In this document: piece by piece, positions 11,091-23,962 of the stretch
Layout of the letters: each line of letters begins with the position of its first letter
Position numbering within the stretch: the stretch's first letter is position 1
Source of the DNA: Rhexocercosporidium sp. MPI-PUGE-AT-0058
Taxonomy: Eukaryota; Ascomycota; Leotiomycetes; Helotiales
Assembly (NCBI GenBank): GCA_020746875.1
Contig: JAGTJL010000034.1
Span: forward strand, 62,001-126,000
Direction: 5' to 3'
Length of the DNA: 64,000 nucleotides
Translations under genes and position numbers: made by a program
The notes under the pieces: generated by a model
The model's input: only the letters and a program-made list of their open reading frames with translations
Told to the model about the DNA's origin: nothing
Database searches by the model: none

Positions 11091-12860
11091 AATGGTAATT
11101 TGCTTCAATTTGATGATCGTGCGCAAGCAATTGAGCTGGGAGCAACGGGACTTGCAATTGGTGAAGAGCAGAAGATGGCGAGGAGGGGAGAGATGGAGCC
11201 GCACATTGGAAAAGCTTCGCATTATGGAAGCGCAAAGGTGAAAGGACGCTAAGCGAAGTAAATATTCATCATCAATCTGTAGCCTCGCGATTCATCCTCA
11301 ACCAGCATCAGTGAGAACATCAAGACTACAAGTTGCTTGGATTTGAATGTATTGATTTTTGCGGTACAGTATTGAATGAAAATTTCTGGAAATCGGGAAG
11401 CCCGATACCCCTCAGTTCAGGCGGTGAACTGGCCTAAACATTGTGTCTCCTCAGCTTCATCAATCCCCTTTCTTTCCTGGGAGCTTCTTCTTAATCTTCA
11501 AATGACCACCACGTCCGGACAAAAATGACAGGCATTTGGCATATTCTTGCGCTCCCAATTTGTAGAGAAGCTTAGCTCAATTCTCCTACTTGTCCTGTTC
11601 GGCAGTCCTCGAGGTAGTCTGAATCACACTCATGTGCTCCCACGACCGCGCACGCTTCTCTTGACCGTATGTCAGAGGATTTAGCAGAATTTGATGTATG
11701 CTCTCTTTGGATACACAAGCCCAAGTCAAAAAGCAGAACACCGAGTGCCCTTAAATATCGCAATTACTTTCATTTAGATCAATATAGATACTCTACCAAC
11801 TAATCATTGTACTTTACAGGCGCAAGAAGAATATGCACTTATGAGTGAGTAAGGGTAATTAACCACCTAATACTACTTAAGAAGCCTTAAGCCTCCCTAA
11901 AAAGCTAACATTTATTTTATTTTACACTAGATCTTTTAGACTTAGCTCAGATACAAGTAAAAACCTAGCTTCTGAGCTTGAACCCCAACTAACTGCTATG
12001 ATCTAGCACTCATCTAGGGTTAATGATAGTTTTAGTGCTCTTAAGATAAATTTCATTATTTTTCCGTTAAAAGTGATATTTTTTTAAAATCTTAGTTCCT
12101 TTTAGTTAATGGAAAAACTGTGAAGAGTGTAGCTACGAGTTAACTAAATACTAGAAAAGATCTAGCTGCATCCGACGTAGAATGCACTTAGATTTCTATT
12201 AACGGCGGAAGGGAAATTTGTCGAGTCCTAATGTATTTAATATTTATTTAAACTCTTACTTTAACCTCTGACAAGTAGAGCTTCTAGTTGATAGGCTTAT
12301 CTCTGCATGCATAACTACATTAGATTACAATTTTGCTCTAGACACTTCTATGACTTAAGGATAATAAATACGATACTGTTGAGGAAGACTCTTGTCACCT
12401 GGTCAAGATTTAGAGCCATCTTTCGTGCGTGAGTTGATCCTGCCTCTCACATGTGTAAGGTAGTATGACGAAGGTGTATTTTCCCTCTTGACGAATTTAA
12501 ACGAGCGACGACTCTTCGCAGTGAGTTGTCATAAATCAAAAGTTGTTCGAATATATTTTCCGAAAAATGGCGAGAAAGAGGAGAACGATATTTCCCCGGG
12601 AAACCCTGTTTCGTCTTTCCAAAAATCTGCATTTTTGTGCGACGCTTCCTTATTTATGTTCAAGAAACCAAGACCCTAAGAAATTAATTGTGACAAAATA
12701 TCCAATATTCTACCCCCACAAAAGTCCTGCATATTTATGTCTTCCGTTTCTCCCACAACATCCATCCGCCTTCAGCATATTATACCGACACTGATCATGG
12801 AGAAGCAGCCAATGGGGTGCTTGTGAGTCGCTCAGATTATATCCTCCTCTTCATTTTCGT
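11091..12860. other. Intergenic region with an AT-rich, CTAG-rich patch
   Basis: Promoter region of the minus-strand gene starting at 11090, then from about 11770 to 12400 an AT-rich patch with many TAA, TTAA and CTAG strings and stops in all frames. Its composition resembles the mutated transposon block at 41-56 kb, so it may be an old transposon remnant, but no LTR, terminal repeat or coding motif could be recognised. Confidence 0.4.
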
Positions 12861-13375
12861 ATGCCTTCTTCCTGGCATCTCTGTATCACTCTGACATGCT
12901 TGTCATCTGCACCCAGGACCCTAGTAAGTATTAAAAGACCCTCTTGCTCCTACGGGCAAGAAACTGGACATACCATCTGGTCCTTCACGAATCTTCACCA
13001 GTTGAGGAGCAACCTCCAAATCTTCGCAGGATACCCCCGCAGTGCAACCGCATCCCCACCGCCTTCAACAGCCCGACAATCATTGAAAGACATGATATAC
13101 ATAGACCACTCCTGGTGTGGCTTAAGTTTCTTCGATATCTCCGGATCCTAGCATATCCTGTTTTCAGAATCGAAATAGCTAGCAGCATCGTGTTTCTAGG
13201 CGATAAATCTTTAGAAGGCCGTTACAATCTCACAGACCAGTGGTTCTGGCATATAAAAACTGCTTTCCCGGCCCCTTTCGTCGCCATCGAAGCCTGGATT
13301 CTCCATCTCAGAGAAAAAAAAGCGCGAAGGGATACTTCTTGTCAAGTTATTATTCTATTTCTATCATATTTGTAG
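12861..13375 (+). CDS. Possible gene fragment, unrecognised
   Basis: A frame open from 12944 to 13375 (143 codons, no convincing ATG) has some coding character: FNSPTIIERHDIHRP, a hydrophobic stretch around YLRILAYPVFRIEIASSIVF, and AFPAPFVAIEAWILHLREKK. An upstream exon with a GTAAGT donor at 12922 and an acceptor near 13003 can be drawn, but the phases do not fit cleanly. It could be a small gene, a fragment of a larger decayed gene, or chance. Confidence 0.2.
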
Positions 13376-14822
13376 GAAAATGCGTGATAGGACTTAGCTG
13401 AATTGAGAATAATTTGCGGATTTATTTTCAATGGCTTCCACTTCACTAGCTTTGTCCAAGCAGCTCGAGTACCCGAAGAGCCGTTGATCCTTAGTACCAC
13501 TCTAGGTATATTTGGCTCGAACGTGCTTGGAGAGTTAGCACTCGGCGGCGGTGTTGATAGCCTGCTCTGCTTTGGAATGAAATGGCTTGCTTAATCATTT
13601 TCAAAATTGTCAGCAATTTCTTTGCTTTTTTTCCGCTACTCTCATATATGGGATATTTTCATAAGACCAAAGCCTAGCACAGAACTAGGTACCAGAAATT
13701 CGGGCTAGCAAAGTCCTTGTGACCTGTGTCAGGGGACATTATTCTAGGGAGCTCTAAAATCTCTGCCTCTTAATTAGTTCAGCGCCGTGAAGGTTCCCTA
13801 CAGGAGTTTAGTGCGTTAAGGTTTGCAGCAGCTGTTTTGGAGACCCTTCTCTATTTTTCTGTCTCTCATTGATAACCAAACTCTTCTCCGCATTTCATGC
13901 CTGAAGCTTGACACTGCCGAAGTATTGACATGCATTTACTCTCATGTACTTGAAGGGGCTGGAGAACTAACAGAATGGTTTGTTCGCTAGAACATCGCAT
14001 CAAAATGAAAAGACCGTTTTGTGCTAGGCTCTACATACATGCTTCGGAGTTCACGGATTCGATGTTCTAGGCAAACTGCTCCAGGCAACAATCCAATAAG
14101 AATCTTCCAGAAAATGAAGAGTGCTCAAAGGAATCAAGAAAAAGAACAGGCTAATGAAACGAGTTTATGGACATGATTTTTGCACTTTCTCAACAGGCTC
14201 GCTCACACGGCCCTAAACGATGAAGTTTGAGCAGTTTGGGACGAGTATTTTCCCGGATACCAATTGTCAAATTGAGAGCGGTGTATCCAGCGAATTGTCT
14301 CTCAGAGGTACCACTTCTCGGATTGAAGCTTCGCTGAGTTCCGCTGGTTGCGTAATGGAACGCATCGTGTCCGTGCGAGGGGAGTTGATTCAACAGCGCT
14401 AGTACTCGCTTATTTGACGCTAAGCCTCCAGCCAGCGCCCACCCCACCACCCTCTTCCAGTCAGCATCTCCTCCCCCCGAATCTCCAAATTTTCTCAAGG
14501 GCTTATTGTCCATCACGCAACGAATTCTGTTTACGCGTGATCTCCTAACGTGTAAATCACAGCAAGAGAGGTTGGTCAAATCGATGTTTTCGCGTTTTCG
14601 TTTGTTTACTTTCCTTTCGCTAACTTTTGGGCGCCATTTCGTGGGATTTGGACTAGATGATACATCCTACTACTCCTATGGATTGCCAATGCTTGAATTC
14701 TCGCTGAAATAAACCTTCACAGAGCACCCCACATTCTCACATACTGCGCCACCAACATCTAGCGGGATCTGTTCGACAGCAAGTTGACTTGCGACCCGTA
14801 CAACACACTTGACGCCTCCATC
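13376..14822. other. Intergenic region upstream of the 14823 gene
   Basis: No gene is supported. Short open frames on both strands around 14190-14710 lack coding character. The last 150 bases before 14823 are C/A-rich like a fungal 5' leader. Confidence 0.45.
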
Positions 14823-16619
14823 ATGGCGGAAGTACCTACAGTAGAGGCTCACGGAGATTCGGAGTCAACCAACAACGTTCTAGATGCAATCGAGCGTGAC
14901 CTGAAAGCCATTCGGGCAATTGCGAACACCAAGCAGCCACGCTACTTTTTTAATGCTACCATGGTCTTGAAGCAGCATACTGCGAAGCTCTTAGACTCGA
15001 TGAATGTGGAACACAACCAGGAGCCATCTGCCTCATCACCTGCCGTCTCGTCTGCCAATCTATGTCCCTCAACCCCTACTCAGAATGGTGTCGACTTCGA
15101 GGACCTCTTCGATGCATCACCACCACGTCCAAGAGACCATGGCATGGCAAACTCTCCTGCAAGCAATCTGGCATTGATTTCAGATCCAAATAATGGCACG
15201 CCATATTCTGAGGATGACGAAGAAGAGAGAGGCGACGGAAATCGGGAGAAAGAGACAACAGATGATATGTTGTTTGATCCCCTTACATCCGAAAACAACA
15301 CAGCCGCTTCGGAACAACCATCGATGAACAATCCCTTTGGACCTCCACCTTTGAGCCCTTGTTCTTGTAATCGTGCGCCCCAGGATTCAAGCCAAGCTGA
15401 GATGAACACCTTGAACAACGCCCTTGGTCACAAGCGTAGCCTTCGCAGCATGAAGAACAAGGAGGATGAATCTCATGATGCGAATATCACTGCACCAGCT
15501 GGCGTAAGAAGAGAAATCGCTGAATCTCAAGTGGCTAATGCATCAAAGGAGCGGCTGAGATGGAGCAGAGAGAAATACCATAAAGAATTCAACAACACTC
15601 TTGCGCCCAGCCAATTGAACGAAGTTGAGGAACAAACTCGCTACGATGCTCTCTCGGATTCGGAGATTAACCTGGAAGGAATGCTTGCCCCAACCTCCAA
15701 GCAAAGCAATAAAACATCTACCTCTTCGGGCCATATCCAAGATGGTTCTACACAAACTGAAGTCCCGCCCTCGATTCTCAAGGCTCCCAAGAGGGAGAGT
15801 GTGTTTGTGTCGAGCGTGCCAGGCATGTTACTCCCGTCGTCTACTGCTGCGAGCTCTGAGCTCGGAAAGCGACGACCTCCTCCTGCCCAAGTCAACAAGA
15901 GCCACCAGGCTAAGAAATTCAAAAAGGCTTCAAACAATCAGTAAGTTTCTCCTTTGCCAAATATAGTTAGAAGCTGTCTCCAAGGCTGCAACTAACATGC
16001 ATTCAGGCCACAAAGCCTTGTGCTGCTGGTTTTCGATATCGAGGAGGAGTATACCGCGAAAGGCGACACAGGAGGCCAGATGGTTTCTATTGAAGTCTCT
16101 GAAACAATGCTGCGTCAAAACTCCAGGACAATCAACGCTTTACTGGTCAAGAAGGAAGAAAGTAAAGGAACATTCGATCCTCAAGACGACATTTGCTGGC
16201 TCCCGAGAGTCTCACGATCAAAGCTCGCCCGCGGCGTTGCGACAATCTACATGATCCCATTCATCAACTACGTTACGTCGAATGGACATGCGGAGGCAAA
16301 GGAACTTCTACAATGGTCGGCTGGTATTTTGTTCGATCTCTTTCAACATTGGTGGAAATGGGTTAAGGAAGAGACCTTTGGAGGTATCACAAGTCCTTGG
16401 CGTAAAGACCGGGTCTTGATGATGGGGGATGCCCTTGGTGCCTCTGCGGGGTACGTTGAGGAAGTGCAGAATCATAAGACGTATGCCAAGCATTATATGA
16501 CTGAGGAAGAAGACATGGCATACAGAAACAAGCACCACCCGACACGGCTGATCCACGAGGATCCAGCGATGTACCAATTGTTGAAGGCGAAGGGGTCACT
16601 TTGGAGGAAGACGAACTGA
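14823..16619 (+). CDS. Two-exon hypothetical protein, 576 aa, conserved-looking C terminus
   Basis: Exons are 14823-15940 and 16007-16619. The intron has a GTAAGT donor, CTAAC branch and TTCAG acceptor, with phase preserved. The start is the first in-frame ATG (MAEVPTVEAHG). Residues 1-370 are acidic, Ser/Asn-rich and disordered, ending in a basic patch KKFKKAS that may act as a nuclear signal. From about residue 378 a compact domain begins at LVLLVFDIEEEYTAKGD and continues through ICWLPRVSRSKLARG, LLQWSAGILFDLFQHWWKW and SLWRKTN at the C terminus. The Trp-rich helical region suggests a folded unit of some 200 residues, but the family was not recognised. No signal peptide. Confidence 0.8.
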
Positions 16620-18153
16620 GAGACACTCTAGCTGCTGAGCTTTGGGTGGATTATCCTCATGATATTAATGTTTTTCTTGTAATTATTGGACCGTTCTCCC
16701 CGAATTCTGGAGCTTTGTTATATTAAAGAAGGGCAACGAGGTGCTGCTTGGCAAATGCTGTTCGTATCATAATTGAGTATTCGTAAACAGACTTGCGTCC
16801 AGCGAAGACCCCTCTTGTGAGATCATAATTACTTATCAGCAGCTGACAGCTGACAATGGAGATTATAGGATATTAATCAGTCGAGAGTGCTTGTGATATA
16901 AATCTTCCACTGTTTGACGTCAACTAAAACAATTCAACGAAATAGTAGGATGGGAGCTGCAGTGAGGTCTCGCCTGGGTGTGGGCAGCTCTGTGCTGATT
17001 TGGTGGTTCTCGACACTTTCATTGCGGATGTTTCTGGGTCTGGCTTGCGTGACTCAAAATAGAATGTCTTCCAGAAGGTGAAGCAATAGCGCTCTGCTCT
17101 ACTTTAGCACCTGCACCTCTTAGGCAGAGCTCTCTTCGCATTGCATGCGCACTCGATATTCATGAGAGCAGTAGTGGGTTTTCTATCACTCTAGCAGTGG
17201 CTGGATAGAGTATACGACCGGAGGTCAGGATAGGCCGACCGAGTCTGAGGAGGTGGCACTTGTATTTGAGGCCAAAATATTTACTCAGCAAGGCTGCTCT
17301 TTACTTTTGAAGCTTTCCCAAACGTATCCATCAGCTCCTCACCTTAGCCCTGCATTACGCTTCAGCAGAGTCACCCCATTGAGGATCCGACGTTCTCCCC
17401 TTGCAGAAACCTATCATGCTCTATAATGAGTATTAAATCGAGCTACCGCCCTCCTAATTCATCGTCCGCAGCCTCTGATTCTCCACTTTTTCCCCTAAGG
17501 GAATTCCTAAAGGAGCGCGAAAAGCAAGCCGCGACGACCAGGAGCGAGGCACAAGGGGATTAATCTCCAGATTCAACTTCGGCAAAAAGAAAAAAAAGAT
17601 GCAGAGAGTCTATCAACACCGCCGCCGAGTGTTCAGCATAACCACCACGTCTGTTGTCGGGTAGATTGTTTGGTAGAGGTTTGGGGGGTTAATTGGAAGG
17701 CGGAGGGATAAAGGATACAAAATGTGGATAAGAATGAAGTAAACAATACATGAGTAAGCGAGTAATAATGACACAGGGATAAGGATATTGTGACAATGAG
17801 AACAATGAAAGCTGCGGGGGCACCCAAACAGTATCCAAACAATCTGGCTTTTGGCGGACTGAGCACCAATTTCCCATCTCGTCGAACATGCGATCTGCTT
17901 TTGAACCTCTGCTTTTTCAAAAATTGGTGAATAGATTTGCTTATTTCGCTACAAGCGATCGTTTGTTTGTTTTCAGCCCGCCGGCTTTTAACCGCTCGCT
18001 AAGAACCTCGGCGCCGACCTGGCCACTCAACGCGACACGCGAAGCTCTATACTCTTGTCCAGCATCATGGATGGGTCTTTGCTTCATCTGTCTTTCAACG
18101 TCATCAACGGGCGCAGAATCTCTTGATCTTGTGCTGGAAGCAACGCGGAATTG
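16620..18153. other. 1.5-kb intergenic region
   Basis: 3' flank of the preceding gene, then sequence without supported genes. A 95-codon minus-strand frame near 17633-17920 is hydrophobic but lacks coding features. An A-rich tract is present at about 17585-17600. Confidence 0.45.
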
Positions 18154-18898
18154 ATGTCCCCGGGCTTTCAGTTTTCCCCAAACATGGCGGCTCGGCAGGA
18201 TCTCAGTGTTTACATTCACCCTTCCCGGATCGCAAACATCACGGAAGCACTGCCAAAAAAGGATCTGACGGTCTTTGCTCACAATCAAGGGCCTCAATCC
18301 CATCACCAACGATCCAACAAAGACATCACCCAAACGATTATCAAGATTCTGGACGACCATAACCCTACTCCTCTAGGTATGCTTATCCCTGATCTATCGT
18401 CATTCTCCTATGATCGACACCTCCACATTTGTCTCCCTACGACTTACACAGCGCTGACTTGAAGAATTAGGTGACCAATCTACCATACGAGCTCCAATCA
18501 AGCTGCCTCGAAGACACGGCAAGCGCCGACGCGCACCAGACGGACAATACATCAAACCCCAAACCACCTACAAGAGCCCCCCGAACATATCAAAGAACAC
18601 GCAGCGTCTCCATGAGAAGATGGGCAGCCGTATCTGGAGAGATCATACCCGAATGCCGAAGAGAGTCAAGACAACAATGAGCAACGAGGAGAGATCAACG
18701 GCGATGAAGGCGAGAAAGGCGGAGAACAAGAGAAAGCGCGAGGAGGAAACGGCTCGGAAGGACAAAGTCCTGCAGGATTTGAAGGGCATGGTCCATCAAG
18801 CAGAGGATGCAAGAATGATGGAAGACAAAGAAGTTAGGAGAAAAACCAAGGTTCTGGAGGATCTGCAAGACCTGAGTTATGAAACAAAGCATGTCTGA
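18154..18898 (+). CDS. Small basic protein with C-terminal coiled coil, two exons
   Basis: Exons are 18154-18376 and 18471-18898 (216 aa). The 94-nt intron has a GTATGC donor and an ATTAG acceptor and keeps frame; a CTGAC sits just upstream of the acceptor. A second in-frame ATG at 18184 (MAARQDLSVY) is an equally good start. After a short N-terminal region (IHPSRIANITEALPKKDL) comes a strongly basic stretch (LPRRHGKRRRAPDG) and then a highly charged helix (RKAENKRKREEETARKDKV, RRKTKVLEDLQDL) that should form a coiled coil. Composition suggests a nuclear or nucleolar protein. No known family recognised. Confidence 0.65.
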
Positions 18899-19387
18899 GA
18901 CGAAGCCAAAGGTTTTTGCTTGTTTTCTGGTCAGAGATTCGAACTGCTGCTTTGACCATCGCCCAGGAAAAGTGGTATATTTGTGGTGCCAAGGAACAAA
19001 TAATGTGTACAAGTACATTTATCTCTGTAATTGAACTCTGGTACCGGAATGAGGGTATAACTTTGAGATTTCCATCATAAATCCCCTCCCTTGATACAAC
19101 TCCTGGAGCTGGGTTCCTTGTTCAGTGATATTGAACGTTGTGCAGCGTTTTGCTGCCTTGCTCTCAGATTTCACCCAGGATATCCTCCTAATCATTCACC
19201 TTCGTATGATCCAAGCCTTTCCGGATGACGTGTAACAGCCCAAGCCTACAGTTTGAAAGCAATCAAGACCGCTTTGGCCTTCTCATCTTTGCCTGCGATA
19301 CGAGCTTAATTCGCGAAGGCCTCTTGAACTCCACCACAGCCCACGAATGACAATCTCCAAATTCATGGTTGATGAAGATCAATCTCC
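18899..19387. other. Intergenic spacer
   Basis: 3' flank of the coiled-coil gene and promoter of the next plus-strand gene. Nothing recognisable beyond ordinary sequence. Confidence 0.45.
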
Positions 19388-20004
19388 ATGTCTGACTACG
19401 ACGCAGACTCCGAGTCAGAGCGAATAGACCTGGATGCGCTGACCCGACGACTTTCGTTCTCCTCTGCGGGTGATGACACCTCTCAAACCCAGCAGCCAGG
19501 TCATCCAGATCGAAAAAGAAATACCACAGCGCATCCCTCCAACGATTGCTTTACCTCCAGCAGCACCGCATCGGCCCGCAGATCCTCCAACACAGACAAG
19601 TTGAAAGAAGGGCTCAGGGAGGAGGGAAACAAGAGCGCAGAGAACATTAGAGCGACAGGCTCGAATATAGAAGCTATAATGCGAGCCGTAAATTCTCTAC
19701 GGGCAGCTATTTGTCACTCAGTAGCATCAAGCTCTTCAAGGAAGGAAGGCTTCGCGTTGCCTTCAAGAAAGCGGGGAGGGCGAGAGATAATCAACACCAC
19801 ACTACTAAAGCGACCCAAGGTATATACCCTTCCATCCATTTTCTCTCCGTACAAATTTTGACATATAGTATGGAAGTCCACATCCTACAGATCTCTCATA
19901 CATTCATACATTGGAGGCTGATATTTTCAATCGGGGCAGTTAACAGAGGACACTCCCCACAGGAAGACAGCAGAAGACAGAGGCGGCACAAGACCCTCGG
20001 ATAA
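19388..20004 (+). CDS. Ser-rich hypothetical protein, probably spliced
   Basis: The first exon starts at 19388 with an acidic run (MSDYDADSESERIDLDAL) followed by a phosphosite-like RRLSFSS and Ser/Thr/Asn-rich sequence. A possible helix follows (TGSNIEAIMRAVNSLRAAI), then a basic patch (SRKRGGREI). The unspliced frame stops at 19861. A GTATAT donor at 19820 and a CCTACAG acceptor ending at 19890, with a TTGAC branch, give a phase-0 intron and a C terminus ending HKTLG with a stop at 20004. An alternative acceptor at 19868 would stop at 19943. No domain recognised. Confidence 0.5.
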
Positions 20005-20571
20005 TAAACTGACTGTATGAAAATCCTTTTTGGAGATAGTTTAAGACTAGGTCCGCACTGCAATCGATTATTTAAGTACTCGGTACCAATGCGTGGGGAC
20101 GAGCAGTGAAGTGTTTGTGGGGGCTGATAGCTACTTAGCCGCCGTAGTGAAACTATTTTAAGCATTCTTCGATTGTGTACATGTTGTTGCCTGTGAATTT
20201 CACCAGAAACACGATAAACCAACAGATAACGAAATTTGTCTGCATCCTGAAGGAACGTGCACTCCAAAAGCTTCGCTGATGCCTGGCTGTGAACCCCTGA
20301 AATGCCCTTCCCCCTGCATGTTCTTGTATCGTGAGTGGCTGTGTCACCAACCAACACCGCTGTGCCGCTCGTAACCTGCACCATCGCATGATTTGAGTCA
20401 TTACTTAAAATTTTCCAGCACTGGAGTGAAGAAGAGTTTTCATTCAAATTCCTGTCGTTGTTTCCATTTCCGCTAGAAGTCTGCATCTGATTCTGTCAAG
20501 ACCTGTCTAGATATTCCATCAACCTCGTCGCCACCAAACGCGTCTCCACTTCTTCTCAAAAGCCACTCAAG

Positions 20572-21108
20572 ATGGTCAAACGCGCCACCGAAGAAGAGAC
20601 TAGGGCCTGGGCCGCTCTCCCATCAAGCACCGAAATGGCCATCCGCCGCATCTCCTCCGTCTTTCTGATGGGCGCCCTCCTCACGATCCTCACGCCCTTC
20701 GCACCATTCTCGTGGGTAATCCCAGCCGAAGGTCCTGAGCTCCTCGACACATTCATGTCTCCCGTCCTCGTCCTCGGAGCACTCTACTCTCAATGGCGCA
20801 TCGCAGGCGTTGTGCAGCCCGTCGCTGTTGAGATCGCGGATGTGGTCTTCATGTATCGCCAGGTCATGTACTGGCAGCTTGCTTTCTTGGAAATTGTAAT
20901 CTGTGTGGCTGTCAATTGGGGCAAGAATGAGATTTATCGACGTTTCGCGAGTGTGGGTGTTGTGGCTGGTCTTTGGGCGATTGGTTGGTTTGCTACGCCG
21001 CTGAAGACTAAGATGGTGGCTTGGGAGCATATCAAGTGGATTTGGACTTGGATGGCTTTCAATGAGGCGAGGAGAGTTGTTGGTGGTGGTGGTAGACGAA
21101 GATACTGA
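20572..21108 (+). CDS. Four-helix integral membrane protein, 178 aa
   Basis: Single exon, ATG in good context (AAGATGG). Four hydrophobic segments are seen at about residues 27-49 (VFLMGALLTILTPFAPF), 62-80 (SPVLVLGALYSQW), 97-115 (MYWQLAFLEIVICVAV) and 124-143 (ASVGVVAGLWAIGWF). The N-terminal tail is short and charged, and the C terminus is basic and Gly/Arg-rich (GGGGRRRY). No signal peptide cleavage site stands out. The family is not recognised; location in an endomembrane or mitochondrial membrane is inference. Confidence 0.75.
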   Translation: MVKRATEEETRAWAALPSSTEMAIRRISSVFLMGALLTILTPFAPFSWVIPAEGPELLDTFMSPVLVLGALYSQWRIAGVVQPVAVEIADVVFMYRQVMYWQLAFLEIVICVAVNWGKNEIYRRFASVGVVAGLWAIGWFATPLKTKMVAWEHIKWIWTWMAFNEARRVVGGGGRRRY

Positions 21109-23962
21109 TCTCGAAATGCTGGGTGCGGGATGTGACCTGTGGGAGCTTGAGATTTGGGTGTCGGAGGCGCAATCAGGAAGAAGAGAGTTGGGAGGGCGTT
21201 GACAGAATTTGCTGTTTTGGGGTGTAAAGATCAGCTTCCAGATTATTAAAGAAGGAAAGATGTGAATTATTTTGGCTGCCTTGACCACCAATAGAAAAGT
21301 CCACAATACTTCTCACAGCAAGATTTAATGACGGGGAAAGTTGGTCAAAGTGTGTTCTGCAAACCAACATGTTTTTCCCTATTTATAGTCATCCAATCAT
21401 ATTTGGAATACTAATTCCAGCGGAGATCTATTTTATTTTCCTTACAGTGTTCATTGAGTCGTTTTAATTAGCGCCGATGATAATGATAGATACAATGTGT
21501 GAACCCCGAAAATATTTTTGTGAAGTCTCTGCCACTGAATAAAAGAATGAGACATGCCGGTCCGTCTGATCCGGAGACAGGTGCAGTCGCACAGAATGTC
21601 ACCAGAAAACAAATGTAGAACACAAGAGAGAAAAAAACAAGAATACAAATCCCAAGTCACATACTGAGTGATCGTTCCAGTCCTTCCAAAGTTGGAGACC
21701 CTCTTTTACTGCTCATCCACCGTCAATATCACTTCGCTAGTTTGACTTAAACACAGATCCAGGAGATGGTAGCGTGATTAATTGGTAAGCTAGTAGTGTG
21801 GGAGGAAACGACATCCAACACCACATGACAAGAGTTGTCGCAAGGAGTGAACCACCAGGAGATTTCTATGTTTAGCAAATAACCGAGACATCAAATCTAA
21901 GAATGTCATATATCCAAAGGCAAAGAATTGAAAAAGGAAAGGTAGAAAAAGGGATTTAGTAGATATAATATGTGTATAGCGCGTGGTTGTTGCATTTCCT
22001 TCAAGTGTTGGTCTCTTGTATGTGAGAAGAGTCGGCTTAGCCATGTGATAAAGAAATACCTGAAGTATCTCCCTAGCACAGTAGCTCTATCTTTGAAGAG
22101 AAAGTTCAAAGGTCTACAGATGAGCTGATAAATCGGTCATCGTTGGGGACATTGACTCTTGTAACTAAGCACTGAGCATCTCTAATAATCTCGGTTTCAG
22201 AGAAGCGTGCAAAAGGGCAACACAACACAGCTGAAAAATGGGCACCTGAGACCATTTCTGTTGTCGACGCCGAGGAAGCTGACTTGGTTGCCGAGCACAG
22301 CACGGTTAGCTGCCGGTCAAGTGACTATCGGTGTTAGCTCATTGACAATGACATTACGAGATCGAGTGTCCTTGCCACACTCCTTAAGGCGGGTGTTGAC
22401 TGCAATGCAGCTTCCACCGGAGTTGATGGCGGTACAGACTGAGTGAGCCAAACTGCAGGTTGGCGAGCTTCAAGGAGGCCACCAAGTTCAATTTCGTTAA
22501 TATAGCGGGCTTTGATCGCCTCGCCTTCCAGAAGAGGGAACCAAAAAAGCATTAGGCAAATGGAGAGAACAGAACCGCACCCACGTGCATAGCCCCAGGC
22601 AGAGACTTTGCATTGAAGAATGGTTTCTGTTTTTTCTTTCTTTTTAGCATGGGACCGATGGACAACATCCCCTGGCTGCATCACTCATGTCATAACTGAC
22701 TTACGCCGAGCCGTTTAACCGTAGCTTGGCTTGTAAGCGAGGACCCACTCCGAAGTAAACAAACGACACCAGTTTCTACCAAAGCTGCTGCTGGCTTTAT
22801 ATTAGAGATCCACTAAGCCGCAAATTATATGCTTGCATATCATATCACACAGTTGTCCCTGCTTCTGAACGCCGAGTTACCCCGCTTATTCTCTTGATGC
22901 CTGCGAGGTCGTGCAGCGGTCGTACTCAGCGAACTTCTCAGAATCCGAGATTTGACTCCGACGAAAAAGTCTATGAAACCCAGGAATATTGGAAGAAATC
23001 GAAACAAGAACTGTCCAATATCGGAACTCCTCGTGAGGGTGTGTATTTTATATCTGAGTATTTCAAAAGAAGTAAGCACGCCTTTTGCCAGAAAAGAGGT
23101 GTGGTGACACGGTGCCCCTCACAACCGTTGAACAACGGTCCAACGATCAGTATCGCTATTTTCGTCTGAAGCTTCTAGGCAGGGTCGGTGCCACTGAAAG
23201 CATGCAAACTTCGGGAACTTTTCACCCGATGCCCATGAGTTTCCATGCGGGGTGTTGCAGGACCCCCTGCAACCTACCTGCTTAGTGGGACATGACTCGT
23301 GGCGGATGACAGCTGGTTCCTAGATGTTTTAGATTAACATGGGATAAAATATGATAGACTCTTCTAGAGAACTTCGAAGATGCAGGGTCGCTTTGAGAAG
23401 TCCCGAAATTTTAGTAGGAAGCCCTCATTCCCCATGGGCTGGAGTTCGAGGGCCTTCCTTCTGCAGTGCTCGTCATCTCCATAGGACAGGATTGGAGAAA
23501 GCAAAAGCATCTGAATCTAAGAGTCAGACTACACTCGATGAATACGTTACAAATCTGGGGGGGGGGTTCATAGTTAAGGACGATCGACGTAATTAGATCA
23601 CATCCAAGTCACACTGGTTGGGGGAAAATAGACTTGCAGGTTAATACTCTTAAAGCCTGGAACGAACTCGGACACAATCTTGCAGTATGATCTCCATTGA
23701 TTTAATTTAGTTCTATCTCACCTCAATCTCCTAAACAGTCGAAATTTTTTGGGTACCTGCAGATACCTGAACGAGAGACAAGAATGTAATCCACCACCTC
23801 CCCCCGCTCCGAAAAGGAAAAACAAACGTTCCAGAGTAACTTCACTAGTACTAAAGACGCATTTGACAACAAATGAAAGATAGAGAAAGAAAAATTTAGG
23901 GCTGAAAAAACGTTGCCCTAAATGCCCCAGTCCACCAATGGCCCTATCAGCAAGCCGAACTC
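21109..23962. other. 2.9-kb gene-poor interval
   Basis: No gene is supported. A 116-codon minus-strand frame (22334-22684) has a hydrophobic segment and, in another frame, a Cys-containing stretch, but no start, signal peptide or splice pattern ties these together. A run of nine or ten G lies near 23561. The segment 23620-23960 is the 3' flank of the Pro-rich secreted protein. Confidence 0.45.

Noticed and set aside
19896..20486. 196-codon minus-strand frame as a gene
   Set aside because: Codon use and composition are irregular, no splice sites or domain, and it overlaps the probable second exon of the plus-strand gene.
22106..22684. Possible secreted Cys-rich protein on the minus strand
   Set aside because: Cys-containing and hydrophobic stretches lie in different frames and cannot be joined by good introns; no signal peptide with an ATG.
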